From: Chlorobaculum sp. MV4-Y
GTDB taxonomy: Bacteria; Bacteroidota; Chlorobiia; Chlorobiales; Chlorobiaceae
Direction: 5' to 3'
Length of the DNA: 64,000 bases
NCBI RefSeq assembly: GCF_025244685.1
Contig: NZ_CP104202.1
Span: forward strand, 2,079,501-2,143,500
The position numbers and the translations under genes are program-made. Shown piece by piece: positions 52,828-60,877 of the stretch. Under the pieces are notes generated by a model. The model worked only from the letters and a program-made list of their open reading frames with translations, was not told the DNA's origin and did no database searches. Positions within the stretch are counted from its first letter, which is position 1. Each line of letters starts with the position of its first letter.

Positions 52828-53187
52828 TTATGATGCGGGACCGCTGGCCATGAATGCTTCGTGGAACGTCACCATACCTTGCGGGCTCTGCCCCTCGAAC
52901 GGAAGGGCGAAAAAGACCTCCGGCAGCACCGACACCGGCCCGAGGCCGAACCATCCCGTTGTTCCATCTGACATGCTCACTGACGAGAAGGCGATGTGCC
53001 CGACTACCCGTCCGCCCAGCTCCGCTACCAGCGAAATGGCTAACGCTCCGGCGGCGCGCAACGCCTCGATGATAAACTGCTCGGTATGATTGCTGATTTC
53101 GAGCGTCGCAAAAGCTTCTGTAGTTCCATCGCTGATCGCGCGAAAGTCTTCCCGCGTTTCTTTCCTGATAATGATGTCCGGACTCAT
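52828..53187 (-). pseudogene. GNAT acetyltransferase with internal in-frame deletion
   Basis: 119 residues. The N-terminal half of a YhbS-type GNAT is intact (IIIRKETREDFRAISDGTTE, ELGGRVVGHIAFSSV, WFGLGPVSVLPE), and so is the family's C-terminal end (VFFALPFEGQSPQG, VTFHEAF). The piece between them, normally about 45 residues with the Q/R-x-x-G-x-G/A acetyl-CoA site, is missing. The join is at LPE/VFFAL in a CCGGAG sequence, so recombination across a short repeat is likely. The frame is kept but acetyl-CoA binding should be lost. Confidence 0.75.
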
Positions 53188-53459
53188 GGCGTCTGGAGGT
53201 GATTCAGCCGTTCATAAAACGGCGATAGCGGCCGTCAAGCCTGGTTGTGTGCCGGTCAATATACCAATATCCTCCGTTTGTCCGGCAAGACCCGCGTGCC
53301 GGCGGGCATTTGGCAACCGCAAAAAGCGCTCGGGCAAAAGCGTCCGGGCCTGCTCACCGAGGAACTTTGCGGCCATTGCATTTCCTTTTGTGTGTGACAG
53401 TTTGCTTGTGCTTCGCATCTGAAAGGCAACCCTCATCGTAACTCCCAAGGAGATTCAGT
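53188..53459. other. Intergenic stretch, nothing recognised
   Basis: About 270 bases between the truncated GNAT gene and the CsgG-like remnant. Open frames are short and not gene-like. It probably contains the promoter of the rightward remnant. Confidence 0.45.
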
Positions 53460-53990
53460 ATGAAGATCAAAGCGCTGCTTCTTTTTCTGTTGTTCTGTAC
53501 CATCGCGGTTGCCCAGGATGGATTTGCCAGGGGAAAAACCCGGCTTGGAGTCTTGAGGGTTACCAATCACTCCACGGCGGCATGGTGGGCCGGCGGAGTC
53601 GGCATCGACCAACCGTTTCCGCGTGCTTGAAAGGAAAGAGCTCGATGCAGTACTCGATGAACAGGAGGACGGCAGGACAAGGCCTACATGGCGGTCGATC
53701 TGAAGGTGATCGATGTGGAGACCGGCGAGATTTATGACGCCAGGACGGTCGAGGCGACCTCGAAATCGAGTGGCGTCAGCGTCGGCGTGTACCGCGACGG
53801 CTTTGGCGGTCACCTCAGCGAGTACAAGAACACTCCTGTCGGCAAAGCGATCCGCGCCTGCATCATCGAAATTACCGATTATCTGCAATGCTCGCTCGTG
53901 GAAGGCAAGGACAGCGGCTGCATGGATGAGTACAACCAGAAAGAGAGGAATCGCCGGGAGAAGACCAGAAACGCCATCGACCTCGAATAA
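53460..53990 (+). pseudogene. CsgG-like curli-assembly family lipoprotein/exported protein, decayed
   Basis: A good RBS (AAGGAG) and signal peptide (KIKALLLFLLFCTIAVA) lead to GKTRLGVLRVTNHSTAAWW. The frame then breaks: FRVLERKELDAVLDEQ continues in a second frame from about 53614, and DKAYMAVDLKVIDVETGEI to the C-terminus continues in a third frame from about 53684. Two deletions with frameshifts explain this, the first removing about 20 residues and the second about 60 compared with an intact CsgG-family protein of roughly 280-300 residues. The C-terminal 100 residues are well preserved, so decay is recent. Confidence 0.8.
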
Positions 53991-54404
53991 CTGCGGGTTT
54001 GACTAACAGCTCCACCGATAATGCCCCCTGAATCCTGACAGAAAATGAAAATATCGGCAGGATAGCGGAAGCGAGGACACAGTGCATTATCCCTTTTTTC
54101 CAGAGCCTGTCTTGGCTTTGCTGTCGAGACAGCCTCAAAATGACAAGCCCCTGATAAATTCATAAAATGGCAGCCGCAAACGATGCGTCTCTGATCGAAA
54201 AACGGAGCGATGAGCGCATGCTCCACTGCATGCTTTTGCCATTTTGCATGATCAATCGTCCGGGGAATTGTCCGTGATCGCCTCTGAATGGGATTCCATC
54301 ATAACGCAAAATAATTCAGAATTCCGGGTTGGTGCAGCCTGTGCATGGATGGATGCTGTGGATATGCGAGGGATTTTGCATCTTCAGAAAAAAGCGGCCT
54401 GGAA
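53991..54404. other. Intergenic stretch before batA
   Basis: About 410 bases with no credible gene on either strand. It must hold the batA-batB promoter, but no clear boxes could be placed. Confidence 0.45.
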
Positions 54405-55403
54405 ATGAATTCTTTATTCACCATTGTCAGCGGCATCCGGTTCGATGAACCCTGGTGGCTCTTGCTGCTGCCGCTGGCCGTTGCCGGTTCGGCGGTTTAC
54501 CGGTTGTTCTGGCGGAAGAACCGACCGGGCGTGCTGTTCCCCTCGGTTTCAAAGCTACGCAGCTCGGGATTTGCCGCGCTTTCACTCTTCTCGAAATTTC
54601 CCGAATGGCTGCACTGGCTGGTGCTGGTGCTGATAGTGCTGGCACTCTCCGGCCCAAGCGCACCGTTTCCGCCCTCCTCGCGCGACACCGTCGGAATCGA
54701 CATTATGATTGCACTTGACGTCTCGGATTCGATGAACACGCCTGATTTCGGTGGCAAAAGCCGCTTCGCAGGTGCACGCACCGCGGCGATGCGCTTCATC
54801 GACAACCGCCCGGCCGACCGTATCGGACTGGTGGTGTTCAGCGGCGGAAGCTTTACGCGCTGCCCGCTGACGCTCGACCACGAAGTACTTGGACGACTGG
54901 CAGAAACCGTTTCACCAGGCTTTTTCGATGAGCCGGGCACAGCGATTGGCACGGCAATCCTGACGGCGACCAATCGCCTCAAAGCCTCATCATCGAAAGA
55001 AAAAGCGCTCGTGCTGATCACCGATGGCGAAAACAACGCCGGAGAGGTCACTCCGGAAACGGCGGCCCGGCTTGCGGCCAACCATGGAATCAGAATCTAT
55101 ACGGTTTTCGCAGGCAAAGAGGCTCGTGCATTCGAGAACACCAGCAATACAGCATTGAACAGAAAAGGGCGAAGCGAGCTGGAAACCGTAGCCCGCATCA
55201 GCGGAGGACGCATGTTCAGCGCCGGAGATGTTTTCGGATTGATGAAAAGCTTCCGGGATATTGACCGCCTCGAAAAAACACGCCTGAAAGGCAGAATGCC
55301 GAGCCGTACTATGGAGCTGTATCCGTGGCTGCTTTTGTCGGCGTTGTGCCTGCTGCTTGCTGAACAGGCTCTTTCGGCAACCCGTTTTATCAGGATTCCC
55401 TGA
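54405..55403 (+). CDS. batA: BatA-type von Willebrand factor A membrane protein
   Basis: 332 residues from ATG 54405 (MNSLFTIVSGIRF). Two N-terminal membrane segments flank FPSVSKLRSSGF. The VWA domain (about residues 90-280) has the MIDAS-type DVSDSM and a threonine/aspartate pair in LVLITDGENNAGEVTPE. A final membrane segment closes it. Bat proteins of Bacteroides/Leptospira-like operons have been linked to aerotolerance and stress. Here only two of the set are present, and no MoxR ATPase is adjacent. Confidence 0.85.
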   Translation: MNSLFTIVSGIRFDEPWWLLLLPLAVAGSAVYRLFWRKNRPGVLFPSVSKLRSSGFAALSLFSKFPEWLHWLVLVLIVLALSGPSAPFPPSSRDTVGIDIMIALDVSDSMNTPDFGGKSRFAGARTAAMRFIDNRPADRIGLVVFSGGSFTRCPLTLDHEVLGRLAETVSPGFFDEPGTAIGTAILTATNRLKASSSKEKALVLITDGENNAGEVTPETAARLAANHGIRIYTVFAGKEARAFENTSNTALNRKGRSELETVARISGGRMFSAGDVFGLMKSFRDIDRLEKTRLKGRMPSRTMELYPWLLLSALCLLLAEQALSATRFIRIP

Positions 55404-55405
55404 CT

Positions 55406-56413
55406 ATGTGTTTTTCACGACCAGGTTACCTCCTCCTTTTGTGGCTGCTCGTTCCGCTTGCGGTTCTGGTGTTCTATGGAGTTCGGCGCAAGCTCTCGGC
55501 GTGGGCAAAAATCGACGCCACAGGTGGAGTATCAGGAATCTTGCCTGCCGTGAGTGCCAGGAAGCTCGCGCTCCGCAGGATTATGCTCCTGCTCTCCGCC
55601 GCGCTGATGATCGTGTCAATTGCTGGCCCGCAACTGTGCAGCGGCCAGAAACCGGTGCGGCAGAAAGGAATCGATATCATTTTCATGCTCGATATTTCCA
55701 ACTCCATGCTCGCGCGGGACACCGCTCCCGACCGGCTGACGCGCGCCAAGACAGAGCTGCTTCAGATCAGCCGCAGCCTTGGCGATGGCCGAAAGGCGCT
55801 GCTGCTGTTTGCGGGAACGCCCGTCGTGCAGTGCCCGTTGACAGATGACAAGGAGGATTTCGAAATCCTGCTCGATATGGCGACGCCAGAACTGATCACA
55901 ACGCAGGGCACCGATTACCGCCGGGCATTCGACGCGGCACTGAAGCTTACGAATTCGGGAGGCGAACTGTCGGGCAACGAAACCGTAATGGTACTAGCGA
56001 GCGACGGGGAAGACCATGGAAACGATCTTGGCGATATTGCCACCACCATGAAAACCCGAGGCGTGCATCTCCATGTCATTGGCCTGGGAGGCGTTCAACC
56101 CGTATCGATACCAACGCCTGGAGGGCCAAAACGAGACCGGCAGGGAAAAATCGTCCTGACCTCCTTCCGGTCGGAACGGCTTGCCAGCCTCATCAAAACG
56201 GTGGATGGGAAATTCTACTACAGCCGTCCCGATGCTCCGGTGCACGATGCCGTCGCTGACGACATTGCCGCTGAGGCCGCCGACGCGAGATGGATCATGG
56301 CACCGGGACAGCGCGTGCCGGTGCACGGCGAGACCATCCTTGCCGCTTTGCTGCTGTTCGTGTCGGGGTCGATGATGACCGATGTTCGACGTCCACCCAA
56401 ACAAAGCGCCTGA
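55406..56413 (+). CDS. batB: BatB-type von Willebrand factor A membrane protein
   Basis: 335 residues, starting two bases after batA. N-terminal membrane segments frame a basic loop; the VWA domain has MLDISNSMLARDTAPDRL (MIDAS DxSxS) and VLASDGEDHGNDLG. A C-terminal membrane segment ends it. Its pairing with batA suggests a hetero-oligomer on the cytoplasmic membrane. No TPR (BatC) partner is next to it. Confidence 0.85.
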   Translation: MCFSRPGYLLLLWLLVPLAVLVFYGVRRKLSAWAKIDATGGVSGILPAVSARKLALRRIMLLLSAALMIVSIAGPQLCSGQKPVRQKGIDIIFMLDISNSMLARDTAPDRLTRAKTELLQISRSLGDGRKALLLFAGTPVVQCPLTDDKEDFEILLDMATPELITTQGTDYRRAFDAALKLTNSGGELSGNETVMVLASDGEDHGNDLGDIATTMKTRGVHLHVIGLGGVQPVSIPTPGGPKRDRQGKIVLTSFRSERLASLIKTVDGKFYYSRPDAPVHDAVADDIAAEAADARWIMAPGQRVPVHGETILAALLLFVSGSMMTDVRRPPKQSA

Positions 56414-56539
56414 ACTTGCCCGCCGGAAGATGCCGGAGCTGGCATCTTGACGGAAAGATTGTTAAATTCCTGGAAGCCAGAGCTGTTGCGGCTCTGGGCG
56501 TCTCACTCTTTTCATTACACCAGAAGAATACGCATCGAT

Positions 56540-56827
56540 ATGGAGCAGCAAGCATCGGGCCAGAGAATTCTCGATCCCATCGAACGCGCCAAACTTGGCG
56601 TGAAGGTTTTCAATCTGCCCTACAGCCAGGCCGAAGCGCTCATCGACGACTACGTGAGCGGCAAGAATTACGATCAGGCAAGCGTCGATTATTTCAAGGA
56701 TCAGGTGGCCACACAGATCCACATCCGCGAAAAGGGCGCCGAACTTCTGGTTACCGGCGGCGAGATCATCAAACTCATCACGCGCTCTTTCATGCAGAAC
56801 CTGCCAAAGAGTATTGATCGCGGTTAA
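56540..56827 (+). CDS. Small hypothetical protein (95 aa)
   Basis: 95 residues from ATG 56540 (MEQQASGQRILDPIERAKLG); a longer start at 56447 would add about 31 residues. Soluble, helical and rather acidic, with no recognised domain (SQAEALIDDYVSGKNYDQAS; a repeated helix pattern). The spacing to batB is 126 bases. It may be specific to green sulfur bacteria; I cannot verify this. Confidence 0.6.
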   Translation: MEQQASGQRILDPIERAKLGVKVFNLPYSQAEALIDDYVSGKNYDQASVDYFKDQVATQIHIREKGAELLVTGGEIIKLITRSFMQNLPKSIDRG

Positions 56828-56864
56828 GCCGGGCCGAATGCTTTCCTGATATAAAGACGTGCCC

Positions 56865-56902
56865 TGAAATCAGGAGCGCGGCACATTACATTCCTGATTT
56901 CA
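56865..56902. other. Inverted repeat between the small gene and clpB-like gene
   Basis: TGAAATCAGGA (56865-56875) and TCCTGATTTCA (56892-56902) are perfect complements with a 16-base loop. A T-rich stretch follows at about 56914-56927. It is a likely terminator for the upstream genes. Confidence 0.6.
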
Positions 56903-57019
56903 CGGTGTGACGTTTTTGCTTTTTTGACGGTTATTATGATGACAAGGCGCGGCAGGCCCAGCTCTTGAGCTTGTCGCTACTATGAAAAACGTACCGAAAA
57001 CAGCAAGAAACAATCAACC

Positions 57020-58348
57020 ATGCACTTCGATCCGAACAAATTTACCGTCAAGGCGCAGGAAGCCCTCCAGGCAGCGTCAATGCTGGCGAGCAGCAAGCAG
57101 AACCAGCAGATTGAACCAGAGCACCTGCTGAGCGTCATGCTTGGCGATCATGACAACATTGCCTGTCAGATAGCGCGAAAACTCGAAGCACCCATCGATA
57201 CGCTCCTCAGTGTCGTCGATCGGGAAATCGACCGCATTCCCAAAGTTACCGGAGCTTCAGCAACCGGGCAGTATATCTCCAGCGATCTCGGCAAGGTGTT
57301 CGACACCGCCCTCAAGGAGGCAGAACAGCTCAAGGACGAGTACATCAGCTCCGAGCATCTGTTCATCGCAATGAGCGAAGCGGGGGTCAAAGTCTCGAAG
57401 CTCCTGAAAGATGCAAAAATCGACCGCAACGCCATTCTCAAGGTGCTCACCTCATTCCGCGGCTCCCAGCGTGTAACCAGCCAGAATGCGGAGGAGAGCT
57501 ATCAGTCACTGAAAAAATATTCGCGGAACCTGAACGATCTGGTCAGAAAGGGTAAACTCGATCCGGTGATTGGCCGCGACGACGAAATCCGCCGCGTTCT
57601 CCAGATTCTGAGCCGCCGAACCAAAAACAATCCGGTGCTCATTGGCGAGCCGGGAGTCGGCAAAACAGCCATCGTCGAAGGCATCGCCCAGCGTATCGTG
57701 GGAGGCGACGTACCGGAGAACCTCAAGTCGAAGCAGATCGCCGCGCTCGACATCGCGGCACTGGTGGCAGGAACCAAGTTCAGGGGAGAATTCGAGGAGC
57801 GACTGAAGGCACTGGTCAAGGAGGTTCAGGCCTCCGATGGCGAGGTAATTCTTTTCATCGACGAGCTGCATCTCCTTGTCGGGGCAGGATCGGCGGAAGG
57901 CTCGATGGATGCGGCCAACATCCTCAAGCCCGCGCTGGCAAGAGGTGAATTGCGCTGTATCGGTGCGACAACACTCGACGAATACCGCAAGCACATCGAA
58001 AAGGACGCAGCGCTTGAACGACGCTTCCAGACAGTCGTGGTCGATCAGCCAAGTGTCGAGGACACCGTGTCGATCCTGCGCGGACTGAAAGAGAAATACG
58101 AAATCCACCACGGAGTGCGCATCAAGGATGCCGCGCTGGTGGCGGCCGCAGAGCTCTCTAATCGCTACATTGCAGACCGTTTCCTGCCGGACAAGGCCAT
58201 TGATCTGATCGATGAAGCCTCCTCACGCCTAAGGCTTGAAATCGACAGCGAACCCGAAGAACTTGACCGCATTAATCGAGAACTTCGCCGACTTGAAATC
58301 GAGAGAGAAGCCCTCAAGCGGGAACTCGAAGCGAACGGCAGCGTCTGA
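57020..58348 (+). CDS. ClpB-like AAA+ protein with a single ATPase module
   Basis: 442 residues. The Clp N-domain (about 1-145; [31 protein letters not shown]) and the first AAA+ module follow, with Walker [10 protein letters not shown], Walker B ILFIDELH, sensor [22 protein letters not shown]. The protein ends in the first helix of the coiled-coil middle domain ([22 protein letters not shown]). The second AAA+ module and most of the M-domain of the roughly 860-residue ClpB are absent. Ends cleanly at TGA. Either a natural one-ring protein or a truncated gene; the downstream bases do not resume ClpB. Confidence 0.88.
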   Translation: MHFDPNKFTVKAQEALQAASMLASSKQNQQIEPEHLLSVMLGDHDNIACQIARKLEAPIDTLLSVVDREIDRIPKVTGASATGQYISSDLGKVFDTALKEAEQLKDEYISSEHLFIAMSEAGVKVSKLLKDAKIDRNAILKVLTSFRGSQRVTSQNAEESYQSLKKYSRNLNDLVRKGKLDPVIGRDDEIRRVLQILSRRTKNNPVLIGEPGVGKTAIVEGIAQRIVGGDVPENLKSKQIAALDIAALVAGTKFRGEFEERLKALVKEVQASDGEVILFIDELHLLVGAGSAEGSMDAANILKPALARGELRCIGATTLDEYRKHIEKDAALERRFQTVVVDQPSVEDTVSILRGLKEKYEIHHGVRIKDAALVAAAELSNRYIADRFLPDKAIDLIDEASSRLRLEIDSEPEELDRINRELRRLEIEREALKRELEANGSV

Positions 58349-58936
58349 ACGTCCCCATATGGTGCGATGCAGTACCATGAGGCGGCTGAACCCCCTTGCA
58401 GCCGCCTCCGCATTGAAGGGGCTATCCGTAGGTTATTCTACATCCCGCAACTGAACACAGAAAAACAGGCCAATCGTTTTTACGATTGGCGCACACACGC
58501 TCTCGTCGTTCAGCTGCTCAGACTCGTAAAGGTCATCATTACTAAAAAACAAATCCTTTAAATTAATTCCAGTTATCGGCAATAGCCTATCATGGTATTC
58601 AGAATACCCTCTCACTTATGCTGACCTCTTTAACCATTTTTTACTATAATCAAACTTTTGCCAACCGGAACGAGCTGATAACCTGACCGAATAGCCAAAG
58701 TATTCTAAGCTTGCAAAAAAAGGACGACTGACTGGCAAGCAAGCACTGATGTCGTCAAAAATGGCCCGACAATCCTGGATGAGGTTCAGTATTGCAACAA
58801 TCAGATTATGCGATATCTTCAGGAAGCTGCCGGCGAGTCACGAAATCCAATTAAAATATTATTTTAATTATACTTAGATTAGAATAATATTATTTGAGCC
58901 ACCCGCATTTAAATAGTTATTTCAATAACCCTATTT
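58349..58936. other. Intergenic region before mnmG, candidate partition/origin-proximal region
   Basis: About 590 bases with a 10-bp hairpin (58379-58388 with 58399-58408), a 9-bp perfect hairpin GCCAATCGT/ACGATTGGC (58469-58490), then an A/T-rich end (58849-58935) with an inverted repeat AATTAAAAT-N3-ATTTTAATT and nested AATATTATT/AATAATATT arms. No gene or clear DnaA box was seen. Small open frames on both strands are not convincing. Confidence 0.6.
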
Positions 58937-58939
58937 AGT

Positions 58940-58955
58940 TGTTTCACGTGAAACA
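58940..58955. promoter_or_regulatory. parS site 1 (ParB binding)
   Basis: TGTTTCACGTGAAACA matches the universal parS consensus at all 16 bases. Flanking bases extend the palindrome to 22 bp (58937-58958). It lies 11 bases before the mnmG ATG, so bound ParB could also affect mnmG expression. Confidence 0.95.
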
Positions 58956-58966
58956 ACTTTTTTTTC

Positions 58967-60832
58967 ATGTATGATGTCATAGTTGTCGGGGCTGGGCATG
59001 CCGGCTGTGAAGCAGCACTCGCCGTCGCACGTGGTGGACTGCACTGCCTTCTCATTACCTCTGATCTCTCGGCGGTTGCTCGCATGTCTTGCAACCCAGC
59101 GATTGGTGGCGTAGCCAAAGGGCAAATGACAAGGGAGATCGACGCACTTGGCGGCGAAATGGGCAAAGCTATCGATGCTACAGGCATCCAGTTCAGGCTG
59201 CTCAACCGCAGCAAAGGCGCGGCAATGCACTCGCCCCGCGCCCAAGCGGACAAGACACTGTACAGCCTCTACATGAGAAGGGTTGTCGAGCATGAGCCAA
59301 ACATCGACCTACTGCAGGATACGGTCATCGGCGTGTCAACCACCTCGGGTAAGTTCAGCTCCGTCACGGTTCGATCTGGCCGGGCAATAAAGGCTAAAGT
59401 AGCGATCCTTGCCTGTGGTACCTTTCTGAACGGTCTGATTCATATTGGTATGGATCACTTCCCCGGTGGTCGCAGCACGGCAGAGCCACCCGTTGAGGGG
59501 TTGACCGAATCTCTCGCGTCACTCGGGTTTTCTTTTGGAAGGCTCAAAACTGGCACCCCGCCGAGAATCGATTCAAGAAGTGTCGACTACAACATTGTCA
59601 CTGAGCAACCCGGAGATGTCGATCCGGTACCATTTTCCTTTTCTTCAACAAGCGTTGCCAACCGAAACCTTGTCAGTTGCTATCTGACCAAGACAACAAA
59701 ACAGACGCACGACATTCTGCGAACCGGCTTTGAACGCTCTCCGCTTTTTACCGGCAAGGTACAAGGTGTTGGCCCACGATACTGCCCGTCAGTCGAAGAC
59801 AAGATTTTCCGCTTTCCGGACAAACCGAGCCACCACATTTTTCTTGAGCCCGAAGGCGTCGATACCATCGAAATGTATGTCAACGGGTTTTCGACATCTC
59901 TGCCCGAAGATATTCAAATCGCAGGCCTGCGATCGATCCCCGGGCTTGAAGAAGCAAAAATGATCCGACCAGGTTATGCCATTGAGTATGACTTTTTCCA
60001 CCCGTGGCAGATCAGATCCACGATGGAGACCCGACCAGTTGAAAACCTTTTCTTTGCCGGCCAGATTAACGGGACGTCCGGCTATGAAGAGGCTGCTGCT
60101 CAGGGCCTCATGGCGGGGATAAACGCGGTTCGCAAGATTCTTGGGAAAGAGCCGATCGTTCTGGGGCGCGATCAGGCATATATCGGCGTACTTGTCGATG
60201 ACCTGATAACCAAGGAGACCAGAGAACCTTACCGCATATTCACCTCATCAGCAGAGCATCGCCTGATCCTCCGGCACGACAACGCCGATCTGCGGCTACG
60301 CAAAATTGGCTACGATTGCAATCTGGTCTCCTCAGACGATCTGCATCGAACTGAATCCATTATCAAGCACGTTCAACACTGTCTTGACGTGATGAAAACG
60401 ACCAAAGTAACGCCGGCGGAGATCAACACGCTGCTGATAAACAAGGGCCTACAGGAACTCAACGCCCCTGCAAGCGCGTTGAGTTTAATCAAGCGCCCAG
60501 GCATCGGGCTCCAGGATATTCTGGATCACTCTCTATCCGTTCGTTCCGCTGCGGAAGAGTTGTGCAACGACCCAAGGATTGCCGAGCAAGTGCAGATCGA
60601 GATAAAGTACGAGGGTTATATCAAGCGAGAACAGCTTGTCGCCGACCGTATAGCTCGTCTTGACTCTTTACAGATTCCAGATAATTTTAATTATGAGTCA
60701 CTGAATTCCCTTTCAAGCGAGGGAAGGGAAAAGTTCCTGAAACACCGCCCGGCCACCATCGGGCAAGCATCAAGAATTCTCGGCATCTCCCCGTCTGATA
60801 TTTCAATTCTCATGATCAGGCTTGGTCGGTAA
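58967..60832 (+). CDS. mnmG: tRNA uridine-5-carboxymethylaminomethyl modification enzyme MnmG (GidA)
   Basis: 621 residues. It has the FAD site [20 protein letters not shown], the conserved [24 protein letters not shown], and the C-terminal helical domain with [17 protein letters not shown]. With MnmE it modifies the wobble uridine of several tRNAs. gidA often lies near oriC. Here it has a perfect parS just before its start and another 3 bases after its stop. Confidence 0.97.
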   Translation: MYDVIVVGAGHAGCEAALAVARGGLHCLLITSDLSAVARMSCNPAIGGVAKGQMTREIDALGGEMGKAIDATGIQFRLLNRSKGAAMHSPRAQADKTLYSLYMRRVVEHEPNIDLLQDTVIGVSTTSGKFSSVTVRSGRAIKAKVAILACGTFLNGLIHIGMDHFPGGRSTAEPPVEGLTESLASLGFSFGRLKTGTPPRIDSRSVDYNIVTEQPGDVDPVPFSFSSTSVANRNLVSCYLTKTTKQTHDILRTGFERSPLFTGKVQGVGPRYCPSVEDKIFRFPDKPSHHIFLEPEGVDTIEMYVNGFSTSLPEDIQIAGLRSIPGLEEAKMIRPGYAIEYDFFHPWQIRSTMETRPVENLFFAGQINGTSGYEEAAAQGLMAGINAVRKILGKEPIVLGRDQAYIGVLVDDLITKETREPYRIFTSSAEHRLILRHDNADLRLRKIGYDCNLVSSDDLHRTESIIKHVQHCLDVMKTTKVTPAEINTLLINKGLQELNAPASALSLIKRPGIGLQDILDHSLSVRSAAEELCNDPRIAEQVQIEIKYEGYIKREQLVADRIARLDSLQIPDNFNYESLNSLSSEGREKFLKHRPATIGQASRILGISPSDISILMIRLGR

Positions 60833-60835
60833 GAC

Positions 60836-60851
60836 TGTTTCACGTGAAACA
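60836..60851. promoter_or_regulatory. parS site 2 (ParB binding)
   Basis: TGTTTCACGTGAAACA again, a perfect 16-base parS, between mnmG and the polymerase gene. It lies 1.9 kb from parS site 1. Confidence 0.95.
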
Positions 60852-60877
60852 TTTATTCAATCTTGCACTCTGGTACT

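Noticed and set aside
53212-53448. Minus-strand 78-codon frame opposite the CsgG-like remnant
   Set aside because: No RBS and no similarity; its reading is explained as antisense of non-coding and pseudogene sequence.
58433-58615. Small minus-strand frame (60 codons) containing the 9-bp hairpin
   Set aside because: No RBS, overlaps a hairpin and another small frame on the opposite strand; neither can be supported.
58349-58936. Full oriC here
   Set aside because: Perfect parS and A/T-rich repeats are present, but no DnaA-box cluster and no dnaA gene in the window; kept only as a question.
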